Source: JBGPQJ01 sp963709295
GTDB taxonomy: Bacteria; Chloroflexota; Anaerolineae; Anaerolineales; Villigracilaceae
Direction: 5' to 3'
DNA length: 64,000 nt
Assembly (NCBI GenBank): GCA_963709295.1
Contig: CAVPVW010000008.1
Span: 62,001 to 126,000, forward strand
Below are positions 1 through 8,571 of this stretch, in pieces; the first letter of the stretch is position 1; every line of letters begins with the position of its first letter. The position numbers and the translations under genes were made by a program. The notes beneath the pieces were generated by a model. The model was not told the DNA's origin, made no database searches, and was given only the letters and a program-made list of their open reading frames with translations.

Positions 1-274
1 CCACCAGAATCCCCACGCGGTGGTAACCGAAGGTCCTGGAGGAGCTGGAAGGCCGGGTGGCGATGCGCACAGCGAACCAGCTCAGTCCCAACGCGATGAC
101 GTCCGTGAAATTATGGGCGGCATCGGTCAGCAGGGCGAGGCTGTTCGAGAACAAGCCGGCGGCAACTTCAACGATGACAAATCCGGCCGTCAGTACCAGA
201 GACAATCCCAGCCGGGTCGAAGTCCCCCGGGCCTTGTCCTCAAGATGAACGTGCGAATGATTGTGTCCGTGCAT
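1..274 (-). CDS. Cation diffusion facilitator (CDF/CzcD family), N-terminal part
   Basis: Metal/proton antiporter of the inner membrane; the gene runs off the left edge, so only about 91 residues are visible. The start ATG at 274 is followed by a His-rich stretch (HGHNHSHVH) typical of metal-binding N termini in this family. Then come a first membrane segment (residues 22-40) and the motif TDAAHNFTD, whose His/Asp residues match the transport-site HxxxD pattern of CDF proteins. It lies just downstream of hypD on the same strand, where hypE is often found. The position in a NiFe-hydrogenase block makes Ni or Co a plausible substrate, but Zn is equally possible. Confidence 0.85.
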   Translation of the reverse strand, partial: MHGHNHSHVHLEDKARGTSTRLGLSLVLTAGFVIVEVAAGLFSNSLALLTDAAHNFTDVIALGLSWFAVRIATRPSSSSRTFGYHRVGILV

Positions 275-313
275 GGAATGATTATAAACGGTTTGGAGAA
301 GGGGGCGGGAAGG

Positions 314-1403
314 TTATGCGTCCCGGTGATAGCGGTAATAGGCAGCGCAGGTGCCCTCGGCGGAAACCATCGGCGCGCCCAGCGGCGTCTGCGGCGTGCA
401 GGCTGTGGCGTAGGCGGGGCATTGCACAGGTTTCTTCAGCCCCTGCAGGATCTCGCCGGCGATGCACAGCGGCGATTCCTGCGTCAGGATCTCACCGACG
501 GCAAAGCGGGTCTCGGCGTTGAACTCCTCGAACTCGGGACGCAATCCCCAGCCGCTCTGCGGGATGACGCCGATACCTCGCCACTTGCGGTCGACGGGTT
601 GGAACACGGTGCGGATTACACCCTGGGCAGGTTCGTTGCCCTTGAGCGTGACCAAACGCTCATAGGCATTCTCGACCTCCGCCCTGCCAGTTTCAAGCTG
701 ACGCACGGCGGCTAGCACACCCCTCAGCAGGTCCACCGGCTCGAAGCCTGTGACGACGATGGGCACACGATATTTCTCGGCAATGGGTGGATATTCCCAA
801 TACCCCATCACCGCGCAGACATGCCCCGCGGCAAGGAAGGCCTGCACACGATTGGATTTTGAACCGAGGATGGCATGCATGGCCGGCGGCACGCAGACGT
901 GCGAGACCAGCACCGAGAAGTTTTTCAGACCCTTTTGACGAGCTTGCATCACCGCCATGGCGTTGGCGGGAGCGGTGGTCTCGAAGCCGATGGCGAAGAA
1001 CACCACCTGTTTATCGGGGTTGGACTCTGCCAAATGGACAGCATCCAGAGGGAGAGTAGACTACGCGCACATCTCCACCCCCCGCCCGAACTGAGAAAAG
1101 GTCGCGGCTGGAGCCGGGAACGCGCAGCATGTCGCCGTAGGAGGTGAAGATAACCTCGGGGCGGGATGCGATGGCCAGGGCGCGGTCGATCTGCTCGAGC
1201 GGAGTCACGCACACCGGGCAGCCGGGGCCGTGGACGAGTTCAATCGGCGCAGGGAGCATATCATCCAGCCCGTGCTGAAGAAAAGCGTGCGTCTGCCCGC
1301 CGCAGATTTCCATCAGGGTCCAGGGTCGGGTGACCGAGGAGGAGATCTCAGCCAGCAGGGATTTTACTTTCGCTGGGTCGCGATACTCGTCGAGATACTT
1401 CAT
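314..1403 (-). CDS. hypD: HypD, hydrogenase NiFe-cofactor assembly protein (one frameshift)
   Basis: HypD works with HypC as the scaffold on which the Fe(CN)2CO group of NiFe hydrogenases is built. The first part carries the family motifs CGGQTH and GPGCPVCVTP; the second part resumes at FFAIGFETT and ends with a Cys-rich 4Fe-4S region (CIAGEI, VQCPAYATAC). The two halves are in different frames. Near 1049 one extra base turns the expected SPLDAV into SPSGCC, and dropping it restores one continuous HypD of normal length (about 363 residues). The ATG overlaps the hypC stop by 4 bases (ATGA), so the pair is translationally coupled. Either a sequencing indel or a real mutation; the rest is well conserved. 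Confidence 0.88.
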
Positions 1404-1663
1404 GAGTTTGTCGAGTCTTCCAGCCCGATTTCATCACTGAACGCCACGACTTCACGGATAAGCTTGAGCGTCTCGAGCGCCTCGTCCTCGTCCATCAGGC
1501 TGATGGCAAACCCCACATGGATGAGCGCGTAATCGCCGACCTGCGCTTCGGGGACATACGCCAGGCAGACTTCTTTTGTCACACCGCCGAAGTCCAGCTT
1601 GCCCATCTTGAGGGTATCTTTTTCGTAGATGTCTGTGATTTTTCCAGGAATGCCAAGGCACAT
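1400..1663 (-). CDS. hypC: HypC, hydrogenase assembly chaperone
   Basis: Small chaperone of 87 residues that carries the Fe(CN)2CO moiety and delivers it to the hydrogenase large subunit. The N terminus MCLGIPGKI is the family signature; Cys2 is the iron-binding residue and becomes N-terminal after Met removal. The centre (GGVTKEVCLAYVPE, VGDYALIHVGFAI) matches the OB-like fold of HypC. It sits 9 bases after hypF and overlaps hypD by 4 bases. Intact, with no anomalies. Confidence 0.95.
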   Translation of the reverse strand: MCLGIPGKITDIYEKDTLKMGKLDFGGVTKEVCLAYVPEAQVGDYALIHVGFAISLMDEDEALETLKLIREVVAFSDEIGLEDSTNS

Positions 1664-1672
1664 AGTGTACTC

Positions 1673-3985
1673 CTAAAGAATTTGCGATTGAAAATTGGCG
1701 ATGACCGCCTGGCCTAAAGCCAGCCCGCCGTCATTGGTCGGCGTTTGTTGGTGGAAGTATACAGTAAAACCTGCGCGCTCCAGCCCCTCTCGCACCAGGT
1801 TGAGCAGGAGTTGATTTTGCCACACACCGCCCGAGAGTGCCACTTCATGGAGGCTGGTTTTCTCTCGCGCTTTCTGGCAAATTTGAACAGCCATTTCCGC
1901 CACGGACAGGTGAAATCGCGCCCCGATCAAACCCGCGGATTTTTGCCCACGCACATCCTCCACGACAGCCGCCAGCAGGTCTTTTAATCGAATGAGCACA
2001 ACGCTCCCGGTTTCATCCACCGTAAAAGGATAGGGTTTTGCTGCTGACAGTTTATCCTTTGAGAGCGTTTCCAACTCGATCGCCGCCTGCGCTTCATAGG
2101 TCACTTCAGCCCGCACGCCAGCCAGCGCAGCCACAGCGTCGAACAACCTGCCCATCGAAGAAGTGAGCGGTGCATACAGGTTCTTTTCAACCTGCTGGCG
2201 GACGATGACCAGCTCCCGCTCATCCACATTGTTAAGAAACGGCAGGTCACTGATTTTCAATCCGAGCGATTCCGCATATCCCACTGCAATCCGCCACGGC
2301 TTGCGGATGGCGGTATCGCCTCCCGGCAGCGGCAGGTATTCGAGGTGTGCAAAACGCTCGAAACCGGCATAATCGGCAATCAGCACCTCCCCGCCCCAGA
2401 TGGTCCCATCCGTTCCGTAGCCGGTGCCGTCAAAGGATAACCCGATGACCCGCCGGTTATCCAGTCCGTTATCGGCCATGCAAGCCGCAATGTGGGCATG
2501 ATGGTGCTGTACTTCCACCCGCTGCGCGCCTAACGTGGAACGGTGTGCATACGCCGTGGTGAAATAATTCGGGTGCAGGTCGTGCGCCATGATCTCAGGC
2601 GTGATGCGGAACAACCGAGAGAGATGCTCCACGCCCTGCTCGAAGGATTGATAGACCTCGGCATTTTCCATGTCGCCGATGTGATGGCTAAGGAACGCAT
2701 AGCGGTCACGGGTCAGGCAGAATGTGTTTTTCAACTCACCGCCGACGGCTAATGTCGGTTTGACATCGAATGGAAGCCGGACAGGATAAGGGGAATAACC
2801 GCGGCTCCTGCGTAGATAAACAGGAAATTGTTTTTCAGGGTCAATCCTGACCACCGAATCATCACAGCGAATGTGAATGGGACGGTTGTGCAGAAGGAAT
2901 GCATCCGCCAGCGGTTCCAACCGTTCCAGGGCATCCTGGTTGTCAGTGGCAATCGGTTCCTCGGAGAAATTTCCGCTGGTCATCACCAGCATCGGCGGGA
3001 CAGGTTCTGCAGCCAGTTTGGAATCGGTCTGATTGAGCAGCAAATGATGCAGCGGTGTGTAAGGCAGCATCATTCCTAGCGTGTCCACACCCGGTGCGAC
3101 CGAATCTGCCAGCGGGTTGCCGGGACGGCGGCGCAAAAGCACGATGGGTTTCTCACGTCCGGTCAAAAGCATCCGTTCCGCTTCACCCACATGACACAAC
3201 CGCTCAAGGGAAGGAAGATCCGCTGCCATCAGCGCAAACGGCTTGCCGATGCGTCCCTTGCGGCGACGTAATTCGTCCACGGCGACAGGGTTGGCGGCAT
3301 CACACGCAAGGTGAAATCCTCCCAGTCCTTTTATTGCCAGGATCCGGCCCTCCCGCAACAATCGGCGGGCGGCCAGCAGCGCACCCTGGCTGATGTCCAT
3401 GGCCGGGATATCCTTGCGCACCAGCCAGAGGTTCGGGCCGCAGTCGGCGCAGGCTACCGGTTGCGCATGAAACCTCCGGTCAAGCGGGTTGGTGTATTCC
3501 GCGCGGCAGGCATCGCAGAGCGCAAATTCAGCCATGGTCGTCGCCGGGCGGTCGTACGGAATGTCCTTGATGATGGTAAAGCGCGGGCCGCAGTTCGTGC
3601 AGTTAATGAAAGGATAAAGATAACGCCTATCCTGCGGGTCGAAGAGTTCGCGCTCGCAATCGGTGCAAATGGCCGTATCCGCGCTGATGGGCTGAAACGC
3701 CCCCTCGACGGATTCCGACTGGCGGATTTCGAATTCTGCGAAATCACCGGCCGGTTCATCACTCACCTTCAAGCTGTCGATTCGCGCGAGCGGCGGGAGT
3801 TCTGCCGACAGGGATTCGACGAAGGCATCCACCTCGGCCAATTCGCCCTAAATCACAATGTCCACTCCCGCGGACGTGTTGCACACCCAGCCTGTCAGGT
3901 GATGGCGGACTGCCAGCCCGTAAACGAATGGACGAAAACCCACTCCCTGCACAACGCCGGTCACAAAAATCCGTTTGGTGCTCAT
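1673..3985 (-). CDS. hypF: HypF, carbamoyltransferase for hydrogenase CN ligand synthesis (in-frame amber)
   Basis: HypF makes the thiocarboxamide on HypE that becomes the cyanide ligands. ATG at 3985 overlaps the hypB stop by one base (TAATG). Visible in order: acylphosphatase domain (GVVQGVGFRPFVYGLA), two zinc fingers (CTDCERELF...CTNCGPRF and CDACRAEY...CADCGPN), a YrdC-like region, and the kinase-like C terminus with HHHAHIAACMADN and GYGTDGTIWGGE. Full length would be about 770 residues, normal for HypF. Codon 46, at 3850-3848, is TAG, in the same frame on both sides, between GVDIVI and GELAEV at the end of the acylphosphatase domain. This is a substitution (Gln or Glu codon to amber), not an indel. 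Internal initiation at TTG 3841 would lack the acylphosphatase part. Confidence 0.88.
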
Positions 3986-4644
3986 TAGCCCCTGGCTTTA
4001 CCCTGAGCCAACAACCAATCCGTCCACGCCCCCATACCCTCACCGGTCTTTGCAGACACGGGGAAGGTGACCAGGCCGGGATTCAGAATTTCCACGCCCT
4101 GCCGGAAATAGTCCATATTGAAAGGAACGTAGGGCAGCAAGTCGATCTTGTTGATGATTAGCGCCTGAACGCCTTTGTACATCCCTGGATATTTGTAGGG
4201 TTTATCGTCGCCTTCGGGGATGGAGGCGATCAGCACGTTGACATGCGTCCCCAGTTGAAAGTTCGCCGGGCAGACCAGGTTACCGACATTCTCAACAATT
4301 ACCAGGTCCAATTCTGAAAGCGGAAGGGAAGGCAGAACCTGCGAGATCATCACCGCGTCCAGATGGCAATCGCCGCCCGTGTTGATCTGCACCGCCGGCA
4401 TGCCTGCTGCGATGGCTTTCTCCGTGTCAATGGAGGTCGCCAGGTCACCTTCGATAACCCCCAACCGCAAGCGTCCATTCAAAGTTTCAAGCGTCTTCAG
4501 AATGACGCTGGTCTTGCCTGCGCCGGGCGATGCCATGATATTGATGGCATACACATCCGCCTGATCGAATACATCCCGGTTGCGGGCGGCCATCTTATCG
4601 TTTGCGGAAAGGATGTTTTCGACGATCGGTATTCGCTTGGTCAT
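3985..4644 (-). CDS. hypB: HypB, GTPase for nickel insertion into hydrogenase
   Basis: GTP-dependent partner of HypA in Ni delivery to the hydrogenase large subunit; 219 residues. The P-loop ASPGAGKTS lies near residue 40, followed by the switch region VIEGDLATS, the metal-binding stretch TGGDCHLDA, and the G4 motif NKIDLLPY. There is no His-rich N-terminal Ni-storage tract, so this is the short form of the family. It starts 2 bases after the hypA stop and overlaps hypF by one base, inside the continuous hypABFCD unit. Confidence 0.95.
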   Translation of the reverse strand: MTKRIPIVENILSANDKMAARNRDVFDQADVYAINIMASPGAGKTSVILKTLETLNGRLRLGVIEGDLATSIDTEKAIAAGMPAVQINTGGDCHLDAVMISQVLPSLPLSELDLVIVENVGNLVCPANFQLGTHVNVLIASIPEGDDKPYKYPGMYKGVQALIINKIDLLPYVPFNMDYFRQGVEILNPGLVTFPVSAKTGEGMGAWTDWLLAQGKARG

Positions 4645-4646
4645 GG

Positions 4647-4988
4647 TTACTCCACATCAATGCTTTCCACCCGCAGTTCATCGCCTTTCGTCACGCGGAC
4701 TCTCGGGCTCAGGCATTCGGGGCAGGCAAAGATTTTATCATCAGGCTCAAAGGTATGTCCGCACTCTTGACATTTCATCTCTGCAGGAACACGTGTAAAA
4801 TGCAGGCTTGCTCCGTGGGCGATCGTCCCTTCGGCGATCATGTCCCAGTAAAACTGGACGGAATCGTCAACGATGGAGGAAAACTTCCCCACCACGAGGT
4901 TGATCGTTACGATACGCTTCGCATCGACCTTTTGCGCGTGTCGCAGGGAGATGTCCAGGATGGATTGGGTGACTGCAAGCTCATGCAT
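4647..4988 (-). CDS. hypA: HypA, nickel metallochaperone
   Basis: 113-residue Ni/Zn protein that hands nickel to the hydrogenase with HypB. The N terminus MHELAVTQ carries the Ni-binding His2. The zinc site is formed by two Cys pairs, MKCQECGHTF and ACPECLS. It is first in the hypABFCD series, with about 100 bases between it and the upstream protease gene. No strong Shine-Dalgarno sequence precedes the ATG. Confidence 0.95.
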   Translation of the reverse strand: MHELAVTQSILDISLRHAQKVDAKRIVTINLVVGKFSSIVDDSVQFYWDMIAEGTIAHGASLHFTRVPAEMKCQECGHTFEPDDKIFACPECLSPRVRVTKGDELRVESIDVE

Positions 4989-5086
4989 GGTTAATGCTTA
5001 AAATTTATCTGCTTATCCCATATTAAAACAGTAAGGAAAGTCACCCGGTTTCTGGACAACTTTCCTCCAAATTAATATTGACAAAA

Positions 5087-5558
5087 TCAAACGGCAAGCA
5101 GGTCAAGTACCTTTTGAACCGCCACAGGAACTGCAGCAGCCACTTCGGGAGTGAGTTCTTCCTTGAAATCGTACACATGCCTGGCTTCGATCGCCACCAC
5201 GTGGATGTCCTTATCGGCCGGCAGCGCTGCCTCCATGGTTCGGCCTACCCCCAGCGCAGTCTTGAGCGATGCATCGTGTGCGGAGGCGCTGTGGCCGTAG
5301 GTTAAATCCTCGAGTGTGTCGAGGGTAAAAGTGACCACTTCTCCCTGATTATGTTTGCCTGTGTTAAGCGAGTTCGATCAGTATGACACGCTCATAGCCG
5401 ATCAGTTGCTCCATCAGGCTTAGCCCTGAAAGGGAGAAACACTCAACGGCGAAAGGTGAATCTTCCCCCAGCTGCTGGTTCACCTCTTCAGCCACTTTCC
5501 AGCCGACGCCGTCGTCGCCAAGCAGCGGGTTGCCAAGTCCAACAACAATAGTTTTCAT
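5087..5558 (-). CDS. Hydrogenase maturation protease (HyaD/HycI family, one frameshift)
   Basis: Endopeptidase that removes the C-terminal tail of the NiFe large subunit after metal insertion. The first part begins MKTIVVGLGNPLLGDDGVG, the family signature with the Ni-binding Asp/Glu of GDDGVG. It breaks at VILIELA-stop. Near 5374 one extra A turns the expected VILIDSLNTG into a stop; removing it joins the frame to the second part, which has HSASAHDASLKTAL with the conserved His and ends at 5087. Corrected length is about 156 residues, normal for the family. It directly follows mvhA, its probable substrate, whose tail is still encoded. Confidence 0.85.
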
Positions 5559-5579
5559 ATCCCCGTCATTTTAACCCAA

Positions 5580-5616
5580 CTGGTCGTCCGACAGTCCATG
5601 ACTATCAGACGACCAG
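5580..5616 (-). other. Inverted repeat between mvhA and the protease gene
   Basis: Arms CTGGTCGTC (5580-5588) and GACGACCAG (5608-5616) pair perfectly, with further partial pairing of GACAGTC and GACTATC inside. It lies in the 81-base gap between the mvhA stop and the protease ATG. No T-run follows on the minus strand, so a classical intrinsic terminator is unlikely. An mRNA processing or stabilising hairpin at the end of the structural hydrogenase genes is a better guess. Confidence 0.5.
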
Positions 5617-5639
5617 CCAGGGTATGGTTATACTTTTGG

Positions 5640-7106
5640 TTATGGTATGAACTGCTTCTTGACATCCATGACTTCGCCATCCTTGTCCCGAATGGTGATT
5701 TCCAGCGGCATCTGCCCTGGCAGGGAATGGGTGGCGCAGCCGAAGCACGGATCGTAAGCCCGGAAGGCCATCTCCACCATGTTCAGCAAGCCTTCGTTCA
5801 CATTGCCGCCCTTGATCAGGCTTGAGGCCGCTTTGTTGATGGACATGCTGATCGGGGCGTAGTTGTTGGTGGTGCCGACGATCAGATTGGCCTTGGTGAC
5901 CACACCGCGCTCATCCGTCCAGTAATGATGGGTGAGGGTGCCGCGTGGGGCCTCGACTATGCCCACGCCTTCCGTGGGTTTCTCGGTCGGGATGGTGTGG
6001 TAGTTATCAGAGGTGATCTCCGGGTCGGTGGCCAATTCCACCCAGCGCTCAGCAGCGTAAAGCAGCTCGACCAGGCGAGCCCAGTGGGTTGCGAGGCGCT
6101 GATGCACCGGCTTGCCGCCGAGCGTGCTGTAAAACTTCTCGTACTCCGCCTGAGCCAAAGGTGTCGCCATGCCGTCGGCCGCGTTAAGCCGCGAGAGCGG
6201 AGTAGCACAGTAGACGCCGGAGTCCTTCCCGTCCGTGAAACCCTTCCAACCAACGTTCTTTAAGTATGGAAACTTGAGATAGGTCCAGGGTTCGACGTGC
6301 TCAGCAATGTGCTGCATGTAATCCTTGGGCTCGTATTTGCAGAACTCCTTCCCCTCCGGGTCCACCACGCGCACCTTGCCATCGTAGAAATTGATCTTGT
6401 TGTTGGCATCCACCGTACCCATGTAGTAAGTCTTGTGAGTATATACGTCGCCCAGGATCAAATCCACGTAAGCCTTGTTCCCCAGCACGATGTCGTTGAA
6501 CAGCTTCAGACTGAACTGGGCAAATCCAATCGCCCACTTGCCCATCGTTACGATTTCCGTGCGCTGTTCCTCGGTGATGCCCTTGGTCAACCCGCCAGGG
6601 ATGGACGTGCAGGGATGGACTTTCCGTCCACCGATCATCTCCACGACGGTATGACCGTACTTACGCATCTGGATGACCTGCCCGCCGATCTCCAACCCGA
6701 CCTTGTGGATGACGCCCAGGATGTTACGTTCGGCAACCGGCGCATCCGGTCCCATGACAAAGTCCGGGCCGGCCAGAGCATAGAAGTGCGTGGTATGGTC
6801 GGTGGCATAGAACGCGCTGTAGAGCAGTTCGCGCAGCATCTTGCCGGTGCGCGGCGGATCGACATGGTAGACGGCATCGGTTGCCTTGGCAGCAGCCATG
6901 TGATGTGCCTCGGGGCACACACCGCAGATGCGGTTGGTCAGGAGAGGCATTTCCTCCACGGGGCGGCCTACGCAGAATCGTTCAAACCCGCGCAATTCGG
7001 GAATTTGGAAGTAGGTATTGGCGACATCGCCTTTATCGTCCAGGAAGATCTCGATCTTGCCATGTCCTTCCAGACGGGTAATGGGATCTATAGTGATTTG
7101 TTGCAT
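5640..7106 (-). CDS. mvhA: [NiFe] hydrogenase large subunit, MvhA type (group 3c)
   Basis: Catalytic subunit of the methyl-viologen/F420-non-reducing hydrogenase; 488 residues. ATG at 7106 follows a GGAGGG ribosome site. The L1 motif RICGVCPEAHH has Cys61 and Cys64; the L2 motif DPCFGCATH has Cys454 and Cys457. All four NiFe ligands are cysteine, with no selenocysteine. A 28-residue tail after His460 is the piece removed by the maturation protease. The gene lies 11 bases after mvhG and is intact, unlike mvhG, mvhD and hdrA. An open frame extends upstream of the ATG inside mvhG, but the family start and the ribosome site fix 7106. Confidence 0.95.
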   Translation of the reverse strand: MQQITIDPITRLEGHGKIEIFLDDKGDVANTYFQIPELRGFERFCVGRPVEEMPLLTNRICGVCPEAHHMAAAKATDAVYHVDPPRTGKMLRELLYSAFYATDHTTHFYALAGPDFVMGPDAPVAERNILGVIHKVGLEIGGQVIQMRKYGHTVVEMIGGRKVHPCTSIPGGLTKGITEEQRTEIVTMGKWAIGFAQFSLKLFNDIVLGNKAYVDLILGDVYTHKTYYMGTVDANNKINFYDGKVRVVDPEGKEFCKYEPKDYMQHIAEHVEPWTYLKFPYLKNVGWKGFTDGKDSGVYCATPLSRLNAADGMATPLAQAEYEKFYSTLGGKPVHQRLATHWARLVELLYAAERWVELATDPEITSDNYHTIPTEKPTEGVGIVEAPRGTLTHHYWTDERGVVTKANLIVGTTNNYAPISMSINKAASSLIKGGNVNEGLLNMVEMAFRAYDPCFGCATHSLPGQMPLEITIRDKDGEVMDVKKQFIP

Positions 7107-7117
7107 ACTGCCCTCCG

Positions 7118-8105
7118 TTATTTCCCGTTCGACTTGGCCATCACGCTGCCCTTGAGCAGGGAACCGGCCAGGTTGAAACGATAAAATTGTCCCGCAGGAT
7201 CCACCAGTCCATCCAGGATGCGGTCGATTTCCGCCGGGTCGTTGCTGTCGATGACCGAGCCGTACGCCGAGATCAGACGGGCGCCGTAATCCAAAACACC
7301 TTCCGCGGGACCATAACAGCCGATGCACTGCGCGCCAGCCGCCGGGCAGCGGGAATTGCATCCACTGCGAGTGGCAGGTCCGTTGCAGGGAATCCCCTGT
7401 TCGAGCAGGCAGAGTTCGGGGTCGGCATGGGTCGACTGGATGCGCCCAAATTCCTTGACAGTCTTGACGTTGCGCTTGCGGTCGCATTCATCGCACACTG
7501 TCGAATTCCCAGCCCCGATGACCGCTCCCTTGGGCGGTAATTCCGCCTTGCCCTGCAGGACCTGGATCGACCAGGTCGATGACCGCCGCGATTTGGTGGG
7601 ATTCGGGCGGGCAGCCGGGCATGAAGTAATCCACGTCCACCACCTGGGCGAGGGTCTTGAGCCTCGGCAGGATGGTGGGGATATGAATTTCGCCTTCAGG
7701 CATGGCATAGGTGGTTTGCGGCAGAATGCCTTGAGGATTGTCCGTGGTGATGGTATTGAAGGCCGTCGTCATGATCTCGCTGGAAGGGCTGAAGTTGGCA
7801 AGCCCCGGGATGCAGCCTTCATTCGCGCATGAGCCAAAGGCAACCAGGATCTGCGATTTCCTTCGCATCAGCTTGGCGATGTGCTCGTTCTCGTCGTTGC
7901 GGATGCCGCCGTTGAAGAGGGTCAGCAGGATGGACCCGTCCTCCATGGCTTCCACATCCTTGTACTTGGCATCCATGGCGACCGGCCAGAAGACGACCTC
8001 GAAATTCGCATCCACATCCAGGATCTTTTCATGGATGTTCAGCACCGCGATTTCGCAGCCGCCGCAGGAGGCGGCCCAATACATGGCAAATTTCGGCTTG
8101 CTCAT
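7118..8105 (-). CDS. mvhG: [NiFe] hydrogenase small subunit, MvhG type (one frameshift)
   Basis: Electron-transfer subunit carrying Fe-S clusters between MvhA and MvhD. ATG at 8105 has a strong site, GGAGGTGA, 5 bases upstream. Proximal-cluster ligands are seen in SCGGCEIAVLN, GSCANEGCIPG and PGCPPE; later clusters use CDECDRKRN, GIPCNGPATRSGC and CIGCYGPAEG. The frame changes near 7575, between AAVIDLV and SIQVLQGKAELP, where one indel separates the halves; together they give a subunit of about 328 residues, normal for group 3c. The end at 7118 precedes mvhA by 11 bases. Confidence 0.9.
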
Positions 8106-8109
8106 ACTG

Positions 8110-8560
8110 TCACCTCCACGGGAGTGGTTGCGCCGGTTGGAATGGTTCGTTGCGTTCCAGTTCAACGGGCCGAGCGCACGCACTTCTTCAACAAACCGGT
8201 TGATCTCGGCGGTAAAAATGGCGCCTTCGGCTGCGCTGGTCCATATCAGCTTCACTCTCTTTGGGTCCATCCCCATCTGAACCAGGACGCGCTTCATCAG
8301 GTGAAACGGCGCAGCGCCTTATAATTTTGCTCGATGTAGTGGCAATCTCCGGGGTGGCAGCCTGTGATCAGGACGCCGTCAGCGCCGTCGGCGAAGGCCT
8401 TGAAGACAAAAGTGGGGTCCAGGCGGCCGGAGCACATCAGGCGGATCAGGCGCACGTTGGGCGCATATTTCATGCGCGCCGTGCCGGCCATGTCCGCAGC
8501 CCGGTAACTGCACCAGTTGCAGGTAAATCCAATGATCATGGGTTCGAAAGTCTCTGTCAT
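8110..8560 (-). CDS. mvhD: MvhD, 2Fe-2S subunit linking hydrogenase to HdrA (frameshifted)
   Basis: MvhD passes electrons from the hydrogenase to HdrA. The N-terminal half has the cluster residues CNWCSYRAAD and MCSGRLDP and the motif GCHPGDCHY. One base is missing near 8298: the frame breaks after KALRRF and resumes at HLMKRVLVQMGM. The C-terminal half EGAIFTAEINRFVEEV is typical. In the frame as given, the protein then runs on in frame into mvhG. A second indel near 8155 would instead give a natural tail ending at TGA 8112-8110 inside the mvhG ribosome site, which I prefer. It starts 11 bases after hdrA. Confidence 0.88.
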
Positions 8561-8571
8561 GGTTATTCTCC

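Noticed and set aside
3848..3850. Pyrrolysine reading of the hypF amber codon
   Set aside because: The many MttB homologues made this tempting, but none of them has an amber codon, HypF is not a pyrrolysine protein, and no pyl genes are in the window.
6995..7106. Selenocysteine in the hydrogenase
   Set aside because: All L1 and L2 ligand positions of MvhA are cysteine codons and no in-frame UGA lies in the gene.
7107..7487. N-terminal extension of MvhA
   Set aside because: The extension is mvhG sequence in another frame; MvhA proteins begin at MQQITIDPITRLEG.
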